Positions 1-9,094 of a DNA stretch of 64,000 nt are shown piece after piece. Each line of letters opens with the position of its first letter. The stretch's first letter is position 1. The notes under the pieces are model-generated. The model saw only the letters and a list, made by a program, of their open reading frames with translations, had not been told where the DNA came from and did no database searches. The DNA comes from Tritrichomonas musculus (taxonomy: Eukaryota > Parabasalia > Tritrichomonadida > Tritrichomonadidae): assembly GCA_039105265.1 (NCBI GenBank), contig JAPFFF010000007.1:2046001-2110000 (forward strand), read 5' to 3'. The position numbers and the translations under genes are program-made.

Positions 1-235
1 GAAATAAAAAAATGATGTGAAATTCTATTAAATCATTTAACATGAAATTTTATTAAAGAAAAGAATGATTTGAAATTTCATTCAAACATATAATTTGAAA
101 TTGTATTCAAAAACACAAAAAATTAAAATTTCATTAAAAATCAATTGATTATGAAACTATATTAAAAAAAATTTAGTTTTTGAAATTTTATAAGAAAATT
201 TAATTTTGAACTCTGTTAAACAAATAATCATTGAA
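1..235. repeat. Degenerate AT-rich tandem repeat, period about 25-29 bp
   Basis: About eight or nine imperfect units start with gaaatt(t/c)(t/c)ATT(a/c)AA, separated by A/T-rich spacers, giving a period of about 25-29 bases. The block begins at or before the window edge. Its right half overlaps the 3' end of the minus-strand ankyrin gene, so the last 20 or so residues of that protein are encoded by repeat units. The array is seen directly; its origin is unknown. Confidence 0.55.
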
Positions 236-1341
236 ATTATTGGAGCATTTATATCAGGCTGATTTGTTTTCAAGAAGAAGTCAAGAAGAGTGTAATGATC
301 ATATTCAATCATATTATAATAAATATCGCATTCTTTTGAATTTATAATTTTGACACCTTTAAGAATCTCCTCGAAATTTTCTGGGAAAGATCTGAAGTTA
401 TAAAATTGAATGGCCCAAGAAAATACATCTTCCACTTTTTGAGTGTGATTATAAACTAAAACTTTGGCAATTGCATTATGATGACATTTGAATGATTCTT
501 TTATGCAAGCTTTGTAAGTTTCATCATCAGGAAGAATCTTCTTCTCTTCAAGAAGATGAATCAAGCTGATGTTGTTTCCATGAATTGCGTAAATCCACAA
601 AGACGATGAAATTTGTACGTTATTTTCAATTAAATATTTGAAAATTTGAAAAGAACCGAAAAATGCTGCATATTCAATTAATGTCAACTTTTTGTGAATT
701 AAAAATAAATTCGTCTCAAATATTGAGGGCTCAATTTTACTTGATAGAGGCAAATTCGTCTTTTTTAAATGATCGAGAAATTCATCAATCGAATCATTTC
801 GAATCATTCTGCAGATTTCTTGTTCATTTTCGCCTGTTTTTCGTTTGGTATCAAAATCTGGATCATCTTCGTTGAAGTTGTTCTGTTCGATGTATTTTTG
901 GTCCAGAAATGTCTTGAATTCTGGGAAGAAATATCGTAGATAATAATTTTGGCGGAATTTGATGGTGTTGATAATATCAAAAAGAACTTTGTTAACTGTG
1001 ATTATTGAGGATTCAAAAAAGTAGAGAATGATCCTTTTATTACTCTTGAATATATTGAAAATTTCCCATTCTGAAAAACTATTTTTGATATCATCTTTTA
1101 AAGGAGTGAAAAGTTTTTCAATCTTCTCCGAAAAATCGGGTGGGCGGTGATGATTATTTGCAACTTTCAATATTAGATGAAGGGCTGTTTTGAAATCGTG
1201 TTTATCCTCAATAATTTTTTTCCTTCGCAAAAAATATGCTAATGCCTTAAAGGTGTCTTCATCTGGGCCTTCTTTCTCAAAAACATCAAGAATAAGTTGA
1301 TGTAAGCCTTTCATTTTCTCTAAATATGTTTGGACTTCCAT
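157..1341 (-). CDS. DUF3447-type ankyrin-repeat protein (394 aa)
   Basis: The protein fits the large trichomonad family with an N-terminal helical region followed by DUF3447/ankyrin-like repeats. Residues 1-170 are charged and helical, with family-like segments such as YYLRYFFPEF. From about residue 175 there are ankyrin-like helix pairs, for example LIEYAAFFGSFQIFKYLIEN and LWIYAIHGNNISLIHLL. Such proteins probably mediate protein contacts; no enzyme motif is visible. The C-terminus is odd: after about residue 370 the sequence becomes a Lys/Phe/Ile-rich tail translated from the degenerate tandem repeats at the window's left edge. It is also shorter than many relatives, so the 3' end may have been replaced by repeat DNA. 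The start is the first ATG of the frame. Family call fairly sure; function unknown. Confidence 0.75.
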   Translation of the reverse strand: MEVQTYLEKMKGLHQLILDVFEKEGPDEDTFKALAYFLRRKKIIEDKHDFKTALHLILKVANNHHRPPDFSEKIEKLFTPLKDDIKNSFSEWEIFNIFKSNKRIILYFFESSIITVNKVLFDIINTIKFRQNYYLRYFFPEFKTFLDQKYIEQNNFNEDDPDFDTKRKTGENEQEICRMIRNDSIDEFLDHLKKTNLPLSSKIEPSIFETNLFLIHKKLTLIEYAAFFGSFQIFKYLIENNVQISSSLWIYAIHGNNISLIHLLEEKKILPDDETYKACIKESFKCHHNAIAKVLVYNHTQKVEDVFSWAIQFYNFRSFPENFEEILKGVKIINSKECDIYYNMIEYDHYTLLDFFLKTNQPDINAPIISMIICLTEFKIKFSYKISKTKFFLI

Positions 1342-2096
1342 TTTATATTAAAATGTTTATTCGTTTTTTCAACTTTCAATTCTATTTCTGAATTTTTAAA
1401 AAATAATTATTCAAATTTCTTTATAATAGAAAATTTTGAATATATTTATTGAAATTTTTGTTAAAAAATTCATCGTTAGCGGCTAAGTATTGAATTTTTC
1501 TATAAATGATATATCAAAGCAATATATCTCTATTAATGAAATATTATGAGGCACAATGATATGGCATTCATTTATAGAAGTTTTCTTGGTTTTTCTAATA
1601 TTATGGTAGATTTTTTCAAGAAATTTATTAATTTTAAAATAATAAATATGAATTTGTATCTTATACGTAATCTTATATATCATGATAATAGATTAAAAGT
1701 TATTATTTTTTCAATAGAGGATATGTTTATGATATAAATTTTGTTTTGTTGTTATATATTTTATCATTTAAAAATTTTAAATTATGTCCAATATCATTAT
1801 ATCGTTTAGGTTCTTTTATTTTATGTTTTCACGCAATGTTTTTTTACGTAAAATAATTAATTCTATCAGTAATTTGAAAGATATTTTGTTAAATATCAAT
1901 AAAAAATAACAACAATCTGAATTGATTTACTAAATCATTCTTTTTTCTCATATGATGGATTCAAATATTTCATTGATTGTGTAGTTTTTGAGTTCAAATA
2001 AGCAAAAAACTGATGATATTGAATTCAATGAATTTTTTTTACAATAAGTTTCAGATGAGACCATTTATTAATTGAAAATATAAGCAATAATTAATA
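1342..2096. other. Intergenic, no gene seen
   Basis: About 750 bases of A/T-rich DNA lie between the divergent ankyrin gene and the 244-aa gene. Short open frames at 1483-1737 overlap on both strands, are Ile/Asn/Phe-rich and look like chance openings. No RNA gene or repeat is recognised. Confidence 0.6.
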
Positions 2097-2831
2097 ATGA
2101 GTTTCAAAGCATATGTTCAAATCGCTTTTCCACCATCTCCCACAAAACTTGAAAATTATTGGTTGCAAATTGATGAATTTTGGCTCTCTTTATCAAAAAA
2201 GTTTGATAAACCCCCAATCTATCTATTCCCAATTCAAATTGATTCACTTCAATCAGCAGGACAAGAAACGCAAAAGCAAAATTCATTATCACTCGAAACT
2301 TCTGATTTAAGTGGTTCGCATAAAATATACATCGTTTCAACTAATCGTGTAGAAATAATTCAAATTTATTTAGCACTTCAAAATGCCCAAAAAAATTATA
2401 ACATTCAAATGTCAGAATATGAGCAGAATGTGCCTTCATCAATCGATATTGAATGTGAAATCACTTCAGGTTTTATAAATCGCACAAGGCAAAAGCAAAT
2501 ATTAAGAATTAATTCACAATCAATTTCCATTCCAACAGATACTGATTCAAATAACTCGCCAAGTGATCCAAATTCGGCAATGCAGCAATCGGCTGTATCC
2601 TCATCTTTCAAAATACGTGATGTTGTTTCGATTACAACCAAACAGAATGATGTAAATTGTTCACATAGAGTTTCAATTACTTTCCGTGAAGGTGGTGCGT
2701 CTGGAGATCGTTCACAGCAGTCAAACGATGTTTCAAAAGAATTTACAATTCCAGATGTTGCTCAGCTTAAGAAATTCGTTTCTTATATATTATTTTCAGT
2801 TGCATGCTCCCTTCATGACCCTGGACAATGA
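2097..2831 (+). CDS. Conserved-looking hypothetical protein (244 aa)
   Basis: I do not recognise the family. The frame has coding-like composition with far higher G+C than its flanks. The N-terminal half (residues 1-115) mixes short hydrophobic strands and ends in an amphipathic helix, VEIIQIYLALQNAQKNY. A Ser/Asn/Asp/Gln-rich linker lies around residues 147-170. The C-terminal half is beta-rich and closes with another helix, VAQLKKFVSYILFSVACSLH. Two beta-rich blocks each capped by a helix recall tandem PH-like folds, but this is inference from pattern only. There is no signal peptide or membrane segment, so a cytosolic protein is likely. It is convergent with the membrane-protein gene downstream (246 bases between stops). 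Confidence 0.7.
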   Translation: MSFKAYVQIAFPPSPTKLENYWLQIDEFWLSLSKKFDKPPIYLFPIQIDSLQSAGQETQKQNSLSLETSDLSGSHKIYIVSTNRVEIIQIYLALQNAQKNYNIQMSEYEQNVPSSIDIECEITSGFINRTRQKQILRINSQSISIPTDTDSNNSPSDPNSAMQQSAVSSSFKIRDVVSITTKQNDVNCSHRVSITFREGGASGDRSQQSNDVSKEFTIPDVAQLKKFVSYILFSVACSLHDPGQ

Positions 2832-3077
2832 GTTTCTCTTTTCCAATCATATTTAGTAATTTATATTTTTACTTCCCTTATGTTTAGCCATCAATGAAGC
2901 AAATTGAATAACTGTTATTCTCATTGAAAACATATAATATACAACTTGAATGAAAAATATTTTTAATAATAAAACGGTTGAGGTCAAATTTTATATTATT
3001 TTTCAATTTCTCATGCAAAAGATTAAGAAAGTTAATATTAATATGAGTTTCTTTATATAATTTACATGATAATGTTT

Positions 3078-4952
3078 TTATTGCATAGTTTTCTTTTTCC
3101 AAACTTTATAGAATGAGTCATCATAAATTTTGGCCCAATATCGATTTGATCCATTTATTTTTTCATATTCAGGAAAGCAACCATTTGATGATACAACATA
3201 TGAAATATCATACATATTTGCCAAAAATATATCTTTTGGGTTATTTCCGATTCTCATATTGATATTATTTCTTTCTGAATAATCAAGACCATGTGAAACA
3301 ACCCAGCCACCATAGCCCATTAATAACTGTCTTCCGGCAAATGTGGCAACTGGATGATTATGAATAGGGTCTACTGCAAATATTGCTTTTGTTGGTGTGT
3401 TTTCGTTTATCCAGAAACCGAAGTTCCAATCGCGGTCATGATATAATTGAGGGATCATACAAAGAGAAATTAAAAGGGCTAAAAGGGAAGATAAAATCAT
3501 GAAAATGAAGATAAAAAGACCTAAAAAGAAAAAAGCGGAAAATTTAAACAATTTGCATATGTATATTGATACAACACTCAATGCTAGTGGGATCCATCCT
3601 GCGTAAAAAAGTTTTGTGTTGTCCATCTCCCATGGTTGATATCGAATAATATTTGTTGTTATGAAAACGAACAAAGATGGAAGGTAAAGAATGACTTGCC
3701 TCCTGTTCAAATTAACCCATCCAAAAAGAATCGAAATGGCCGCAAAAGGGCCAAGTCCATTCCACCATAAATTAAACGGTCCCTTTCCCATAAAAATCGG
3801 ATTAATACGAATAAACTGATCTTTCTTTTCAGTGATTCGATTAAAGAATGGAATAAGTTGTGGAAATGCCATAGCATTTGCTACAATGCCAAAAACACTC
3901 CACATCAAAATATATTTTTTCCACTTTTTGAATGTAGTATATGGGAAAGTCAAAATGCAAAATATTATTGACCATTGAGCAATTGCTACATAGCTGTGAA
4001 CTTGTACAAGTGGCATAAAACCAGTTAAAACACCTGCTAGCACGAAAAAACGTGTATTTTCTAGTTCTATACCAAGTATCAGCATTAGAATCGCCCAATA
4101 GCATAGTGGCATTGAAAAAAGCGATGCACGCTGTGGAACTAGAACATGAATTATGGGATGAAACCAATATTCATGACGCCCTTCAGGCCAATCATATACA
4201 AAGTCTACACCGTTAAAATAATTAGGATCTGTGAATGTTTTTGATGTAAATAGTCGAGTCCATCCTAAGCCTCCTGTGAAAAAGAAAAGTGTCAACGCTA
4301 AAACAGATGCATATATATTATTACTGAACTCGTATGATAAAGCATAAATTCCAAAAATTAGTGACAAAGAAATAAAAATTGATGGGAAAAAAATAGAGCA
4401 TCGAATTGTAGCTAATCCTGTTGAAATTAATGATGATGACAGAAAATTTGTCATAAATGGATAAGCAAGTCTGGTGCCGCTATAAAATGTGGTGTTAATA
4501 TCATATAAAGATGATCGTTTATAATTGCCGCCAGTTGCAAATGAAGAGATTACGTTGAGATGAAATGGTAAATCGCCATAAGCTGCACCAAGGCAGTATG
4601 AATCATTAAATAAAAGTCCAAAAAATATTATGTAACAAAAAATAATAGAAATTATTGTTAAAGACCCCAATTGAATTCTTGGCCATTTAATTTTCATTTT
4701 TAGATTGTGTTTAGAATTAAAATGTCTTAGTATTAATGACAATATTGCAAATACAATTATTGAAATAATGCCATGTAAATAATTAAGTGGTACGAATAAT
4801 GAAAGAATGAAATGGAACCAAGCAAGAGAAAAGCATCCAATTGGAATCCCACAAAAAAATCGGAAAATTATATCGAGTGAATCCTGAATGCAAAGTGATG
4901 CGAAATGAAACCCAAAGTAAAAGGCATATATTAATTCAAATATCCATATCAT
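3078..4952 (-). CDS. Multi-pass membrane protein, GT-C glycosyltransferase-like (624 aa)
   Basis: A polytopic protein with about 11-13 hydrophobic segments between residues 1 and 515, then a soluble C-terminal domain of about 110 residues. The layout fits the GT-C fold (PMT, ArnT and related enzymes): a large non-cytosolic first loop holds an acidic motif, GDLPFH (126-131, Asp127), where GT-C enzymes place a catalytic or metal-binding acid. This is followed by the motif FYSGTRLAYPFMTNFL. The tail starts with a FWINENTPTKAIFAVD segment, which resembles the strand-turn pattern after the last helix of PMT/ArnT-like proteins. If right, it would move sugar from a lipid-linked donor in the ER or Golgi, but donor and acceptor cannot be told. 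It could instead be a transporter. The stop is TAA followed by A, giving TAAA. Confidence 0.7.
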   Translation of the reverse strand: MIWIFELIYAFYFGFHFASLCIQDSLDIIFRFFCGIPIGCFSLAWFHFILSLFVPLNYLHGIISIIVFAILSLILRHFNSKHNLKMKIKWPRIQLGSLTIISIIFCYIIFFGLLFNDSYCLGAAYGDLPFHLNVISSFATGGNYKRSSLYDINTTFYSGTRLAYPFMTNFLSSSLISTGLATIRCSIFFPSIFISLSLIFGIYALSYEFSNNIYASVLALTLFFFTGGLGWTRLFTSKTFTDPNYFNGVDFVYDWPEGRHEYWFHPIIHVLVPQRASLFSMPLCYWAILMLILGIELENTRFFVLAGVLTGFMPLVQVHSYVAIAQWSIIFCILTFPYTTFKKWKKYILMWSVFGIVANAMAFPQLIPFFNRITEKKDQFIRINPIFMGKGPFNLWWNGLGPFAAISILFGWVNLNRRQVILYLPSLFVFITTNIIRYQPWEMDNTKLFYAGWIPLALSVVSIYICKLFKFSAFFFLGLFIFIFMILSSLLALLISLCMIPQLYHDRDWNFGFWINENTPTKAIFAVDPIHNHPVATFAGRQLLMGYGGWVVSHGLDYSERNNINMRIGNNPKDIFLANMYDISYVVSSNGCFPEYEKINGSNRYWAKIYDDSFYKVWKKKTMQ

Positions 4953-5429
4953 TTCAACATTTTCTGAAACTTCTTAGAGTAAAGAAAAAATTGAATATTT
5001 AATTCAATTTCTCACAATTTCTTTTTTAGTAACAAAGATTTGTGAAGATATAGAGTTGTGGTAACGTGTAAGATGAGAAGAAACAGGAACCAAAGATTCA
5101 GAACCAATTTTGAAGGTTCCAAACCAAATGAGTTTTGTGCCTCGAATTCCTCATAGTTTTATTAGTTTTAAATAGATGAAAAGTAAATATCCATTTGATC
5201 TTTTGATAATTTAATTGAATTAACTTTTTCAATTGGCATTGCTGTGCAAATTAATGGTTAATGAAAGTTAGTATAATTTAGTTAAAGTTTTTGTTATGAT
5301 CATATTGTTGTCTTTCAAATGATTAATATTGGCATCCTTTAATTGAATCCATCAATGTATCCATCTACAAGTCATGCATTCAACTTCTATCATGATAGAA
5401 ACTTGTAAATGCTTGGATTATGTATGAAC
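4953..5429. other. Intergenic with small palindrome
   Basis: No gene is seen. TTCTATCATGATAGAA at 5385-5400 is a perfect 16-bp palindrome, flanked by TACAAGT on the left and ACTTGTA on the right, so a larger broken hairpin is possible. It lies just before the decayed coding stretch. Confidence 0.5.
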
Positions 5430-6059
5430 TCATTTAAAGAAGAGATTAATGAGACTAAAATGACGACCTATTTATAGTAACTGAAACAATACCTACTCTT
5501 AAATAACCTAATAATGCTGATCAGAAATATATACAATGGCAGATATTTGATGAGCTTCTTGAGACAATTTATAATATACAATGTGAGGGATATATTGATA
5601 AGAATGGCAAGATATTAGATAATGAGATATCGATTATGATTGGAGAAATAATTGATTCTGTAAGATTAATAAGCAGATAAGATCAAAAGAAGTTCATATT
5701 GACCAATCATTTCTTGTAAATCGACTGCGATTTAAAAAATTTTATATGCACATAAAACAGATTCAGAAAATGAATTTGATAAAGCCAACAAGCTTATTGT
5801 TATAATTCCAACTGTTCACTTTGCTGAAGATTTCTATGCCAAGTTGAGTGATATGAATCAATTAAATTGTGTTTTAATAAGAATATATGCTAGGAGTTTC
5901 ATAAGGTTGCATACAATAAAGTTAATGGGAATATAACTACTACAATAATGCTTTTCAGTGCTTAGGCTATTTAATTGGAGACTATTATGAAAGAATTCGT
6001 TTACTTTGTATTGATTGATGAAGAACACTTTATTTATTATTTTATTATATAATTATCTT

Positions 6060-6127
6060 CTCCTTGGTTATTTCAATGAAACTTATAGCTGCTATAACAT
6101 ATAAGTTTCATTGAAATAACCAAGGAG
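6060..6127. repeat. Perfect 28-bp inverted repeat (hairpin, 12-base loop)
   Basis: The left arm, 6060-6087, begins CTCCTTGGTTATTTCAATGA; the right arm, 6100-6127, is its exact reverse complement. The loop is 12 bases. No mismatch is seen, which stands out inside a decayed region and suggests a recent fold-back duplication or a site kept by gene conversion. Confidence 0.85.
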
Positions 6128-6269
6128 TTTGATAAATTAGCATTAATAAGTGTTATTGCTGATGATATTAAGCACTTCGCTTACTTTAAAAAGTATAAAA
6201 TAATCAATCCTTTTTTAATGAGAAATATAATGGAAACATCTATGTTAATAAGTTGATTCGAAATGAGAC

Positions 6270-6460
6270 TGAATTGGAGAAAATATTGATGTTATAACAT
6301 CCTTATCATATCTAGTATATAAGGCAACTTTGTATCTACCCCTCAATAGCCCCTTCAGTATCTTTCACTCTTTTTCTATCATTCAATTCAACTATCTCAG
6401 ATTTCGAATCAAAGTTCAGCTGAACGAATATAGATGAATTGGAGAAAATATTGATGTTAT
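6270..6460 (+). repeat. 26-bp direct repeat pair
   Basis: The 26-base sequence beginning TGAATTGGAGAAAATATTGA occurs at 6270-6295 and again at 6435-6460 with no differences. It lies inside the decayed coding stretch and may mark a small local duplication. Confidence 0.7.
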
Positions 6461-6960
6461 TATATCTACCTTGTATATCGAGAAAAGACAATATATTAAA
6501 GAAAATATATTGCTTATACTCATCCAAACATATATCAATATTGTTTCCAGTATTACCTAAATCCTAGGTAGTATTCATAATTGAGAATCAGATGTATAAA
6601 TATGTTCAATATGGAAAACATATGAAGAAGAGGAATTAATTAATACTGAAAAAAAAAATATGTGAGATACCTAAATAAACTACATGATACCGCATGGAAT
6701 TGGGATGGCTTCATTATACAATTTTGATCATGTACAATTAAGTGAGTCAAATGAATTAGCAGCTGAAAAACCTATTATTGATGAGCTCATCATTAATGAA
6801 TATAGTGTTGAAGAGTCCTTAACGAAACTACCGTGAATGTACTAATTACTTATCCTTATAGCTGGATTCGCAAAGCAAATGAATCTGTTGTAGATATTAA
6901 ATTCTAGAAATTATGATGTGATATGCTGAGACTAATGGTAAGATGGATTGGTTGTTTAAA

Positions 6961-7236
6961 TAAGTGAAAAAATGAAACTTTTATGTTTTAAAATGAATTA
7001 TTCGCAAACTAAAAAAAAAAAAAAAAAAAAAGCAATTATTTGACCTTGTTTGATCGTTCTTTTTTAAACACTGGTCATTTTAAACCAAAAAGTACAGTCA
7101 TTTCAAGCCCAGATATAATCCATTTAAAAATGAAATAATGAACCTAATTTTTATTGTTTCTTTTTTATAATGAGTGAAAAACGTGTTTTACTATATTTCT
7201 CTCAAAAATTAAGAGGCTATTAAACAACATCCTTTA
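6961..7236. other. Spacer left of the transposon, ends in TA target site
   Basis: A/T-rich spacer with a run of about 20 A around 7010-7030. It ends at 7235-7236 with TA, directly before the transposon's left terminal repeat; the matching TA lies at 12020-12021. No gene is seen. Confidence 0.6.
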
Positions 7237-7283
7237 CCCGTTTCTCCGATCGTTTTTCAAGAAGGCTCTAAAAAACGTGTTTT
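7237..7283 (+). repeat. Left terminal inverted repeat of the transposon
   Basis: Starts CCCGTTTCTCCGATCGTTTT and ends ACGTGTTTT. It pairs with the reverse complement of 11973-12019; the only differences are at repeat positions 25 and 27. TA precedes it at 7235-7236. Confidence 0.92.
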
Positions 7284-7384
7284 TTTTACCAAAGAAAAAG
7301 TTTGATTTTACATACTCATTCAATTTTATTTTGTTAGCCATTTGATATTTTTTAATACTAGAGTTTATTTTTTTTTTTTACACC

Positions 7385-7396
7385 AACTAACTCTCA
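7385..7396 (+). promoter_or_regulatory. Motif resembling the trichomonad 3' intron signal
   Basis: ACTAACTCTCAG matches 10 of 12 bases of the branch-point plus 3' splice motif ACTAACACACAG described for Trichomonas vaginalis introns. It lies between the left terminal repeat and the transposase ATG. I found no GTATGT-like 5' site upstream within the element, so splicing is not supported; it may be chance. Confidence 0.2.
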
Positions 7397-7481
7397 GATC
7401 AGGAACAGAATTCTCGCGGTTGACATCGATCAATACAAATCTTTTTACTACCAAAGTTTTCCGGAAAGGCAACATTACACT

Positions 7482-7486
7482 TCACA
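7482..7486 (+). promoter_or_regulatory. Initiator-like TCACA just before the transposase ATG
   Basis: TCACA fits the trichomonad initiator consensus TCA-Py-(T/A) and lies three bases before the ATG at 7490. Trichomonad 5' leaders are typically very short, which fits. The motif is short and occurs by chance often. Confidence 0.35.
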
Positions 7487-7489
7487 TTT

Positions 7490-9094
7490 ATGTTGCCTTT
7501 TACCTTAACAGATGAAGAATACCGTTTTGTTGATCAAATTGTTCAAAGCTTCCCGAAAGGTTTCAGGAATATTCACAGAGCTCATGGTGAAATCATTAGA
7601 CAGAATGGTCAATTTCGAAAATTTGGAGTATGGAAAAACCTCAACAATGCTTATATATATAAAAGAGATACACAGACAATGTTAAGTAATAATTTCAATA
7701 GTGATTCACAGCAAAAATTGATTGAAATGTCAGCAAACACCAATCAGTATTTAATGAAGAATGTTCATCAAATGAATGTTCCAAGAAATCACTTGCTTTG
7801 GACTCAGAGAGAAAACGACATGTTAATTGATATCATAGCCAAATGTGGTACTCAAAAACCAGAGTGGGGAATGATTTCTTTGTCAATTCCAGGACGAAAC
7901 GGTCAATCGATTCAGCAGCATTATAAAGAAATGCTTGCCCGTTGCGAAATACAACCACTTCAAGATTCACCACCTAATAATCCTTTTGGTGATATGACCA
8001 GAATGACTTTCTTGCCGTGTTATGAGGAGATCCTTGGATCATTTATTGAAGCGAGTTTTTATGATGGAGTCCAAATGGACATTGATTTCATTAAAGAAGA
8101 GGCCAGAGAATTCTACAATACACCTTATGTTATTGCTGAACGAATTACATATGAAGAATTAAGTAAGAAAAAGAAGCAAATATATACAAATGAACAAAAA
8201 GATACTTACACAGAAGAATTCAAGACAGTTTGCCGAAGAAGAGTATCTCAGTTTCAGATCTCACATCAGAATATGATCAAAGACATTGAAGAATCAGGGT
8301 TCCCAGAACCATTATTTTCGGATCACTGGGTCCGTGATTTCATGAAGAGGAACAAATTATCAGTCAGACAAGCACATTTCAGAAGGAGAGGTACAATTGA
8401 TGAAAATGAAGTGAAAGATTTTCTAACCTCACTTGTAAGTGCAATTAATGCATACGGATGGGCAATGATTTTTAACATGGACGAGACTTCAGTCAGAGTT
8501 AATAATGGAAATGACAAAACCATTGCCCCTGTTGGTGTAGAAGAAATAATTATACCAGGAGATAAAAATGAAAAAGAATGTTTTACTTGCATTGCCACTT
8601 GCTCCAAGCTCAGAAAACATGAGCTTATTATGCTTGGAGTTGGAACGACAGACTTATGTTGCAGAAAATATGGCAAAAATGCAATGACTTGGCCTTCTTT
8701 GGGAGGTTGGGTAGATGAAATGACAATGATATGCTACCTCAATTGGCTGTCTACAGATGTAAGCTTTAGAAAGCCTTGTGCTCTAGTACTTGACCAATAT
8801 CCAAGCCACACTTCACGACTGGTCAAGTATGTGGCTGCCTCACTTAATATCGAATTAATCTATATTCCAAAGAATGCGACAGAAATGCTCCAGCCACTCG
8901 ACCGTCGCATCTTTGGAATACTCAAAGCTAAAATGCGATACAGGAGCAAGGCAAAAATTTATTCAGGACATGAACGTTTCCAAATCATTTTCGAAATGCT
9001 CATGAAAAGCTGGAGTGAAATAACAGCTGATAATTTACAATCAGCGTGGAACATCCCACAGCTGAATGATATTCTTCAACAAAAAACTTCTTAA
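7490..9094 (+). CDS. pogo/Tigger-like transposase with SANT and CENP-B-type HTH (534 aa)
   Basis: The enzyme would cut and paste its transposon by binding the 47-bp ends. The order seen is: residues 1-70, a possible first Myb-like fold; 104-148, a Myb/SANT-like domain starting at Trp104 (WTQRENDMLIDIIAKCG) and ending in NGQSIQQHYKEML; 240-300, a CENP-B/Tc5-type helix-turn-helix ending in WVRDFMKRNKLSVRQAHFRR; then the DDE core with Asp331 in NMDETSVRV, Asp435 in LDQYPSH and Asp471 in MLQPLD. The second and third acids are 35 residues apart. All three acids are present and the frame is open, so the gene could be active. An in-frame TGA at 7421 means the ATG at 7490 is the first usable start unless an upstream exon exists. 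The stop is followed by A (TAAA). G+C is much higher than in its flanks. Confidence 0.92.
   Translation: MLPFTLTDEEYRFVDQIVQSFPKGFRNIHRAHGEIIRQNGQFRKFGVWKNLNNAYIYKRDTQTMLSNNFNSDSQQKLIEMSANTNQYLMKNVHQMNVPRNHLLWTQRENDMLIDIIAKCGTQKPEWGMISLSIPGRNGQSIQQHYKEMLARCEIQPLQDSPPNNPFGDMTRMTFLPCYEEILGSFIEASFYDGVQMDIDFIKEEAREFYNTPYVIAERITYEELSKKKKQIYTNEQKDTYTEEFKTVCRRRVSQFQISHQNMIKDIEESGFPEPLFSDHWVRDFMKRNKLSVRQAHFRRRGTIDENEVKDFLTSLVSAINAYGWAMIFNMDETSVRVNNGNDKTIAPVGVEEIIIPGDKNEKECFTCIATCSKLRKHELIMLGVGTTDLCCRKYGKNAMTWPSLGGWVDEMTMICYLNWLSTDVSFRKPCALVLDQYPSHTSRLVKYVAASLNIELIYIPKNATEMLQPLDRRIFGILKAKMRYRSKAKIYSGHERFQIIFEMLMKSWSEITADNLQSAWNIPQLNDILQQKTS

Larger units (their letters stand above)
5430..6960 (+). pseudogene. 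Decayed protein-coding sequence of unknown family
   Basis: This stretch has no long open frame, yet scattered plus-strand segments read like real protein, for example IFDELLETIYNIQCEGYID near 5550, KLIVIIPTVHFAEDFYAKL near 5800 and ELAAEKPIIDELIINEYSV near 6760. Base composition is more coding-like than the true spacers. The sequence is broken many times, so I read it as a fossil of one or more genes. I cannot name the family, and it could be a host gene or part of an old mobile element. A perfect 28-bp inverted repeat sits inside it (6060-6127), and a 26-bp direct repeat occurs at 6270-6295 and 6435-6460. Confidence 0.45.

Noticed and set aside
5430-6960. Reading the decayed stretch as an old virus-like element
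   Set aside because: No polymerase, integrase, capsid or protease motif and no terminal repeats were recognised, so the family is left open.
7385-7396. Intron acceptor ahead of the transposase (ACTAACTCTCAG)
   Set aside because: No GTATGT-like donor lies upstream inside the element and the ORF is complete from 7490, so I list the motif only at low confidence and propose no splicing.
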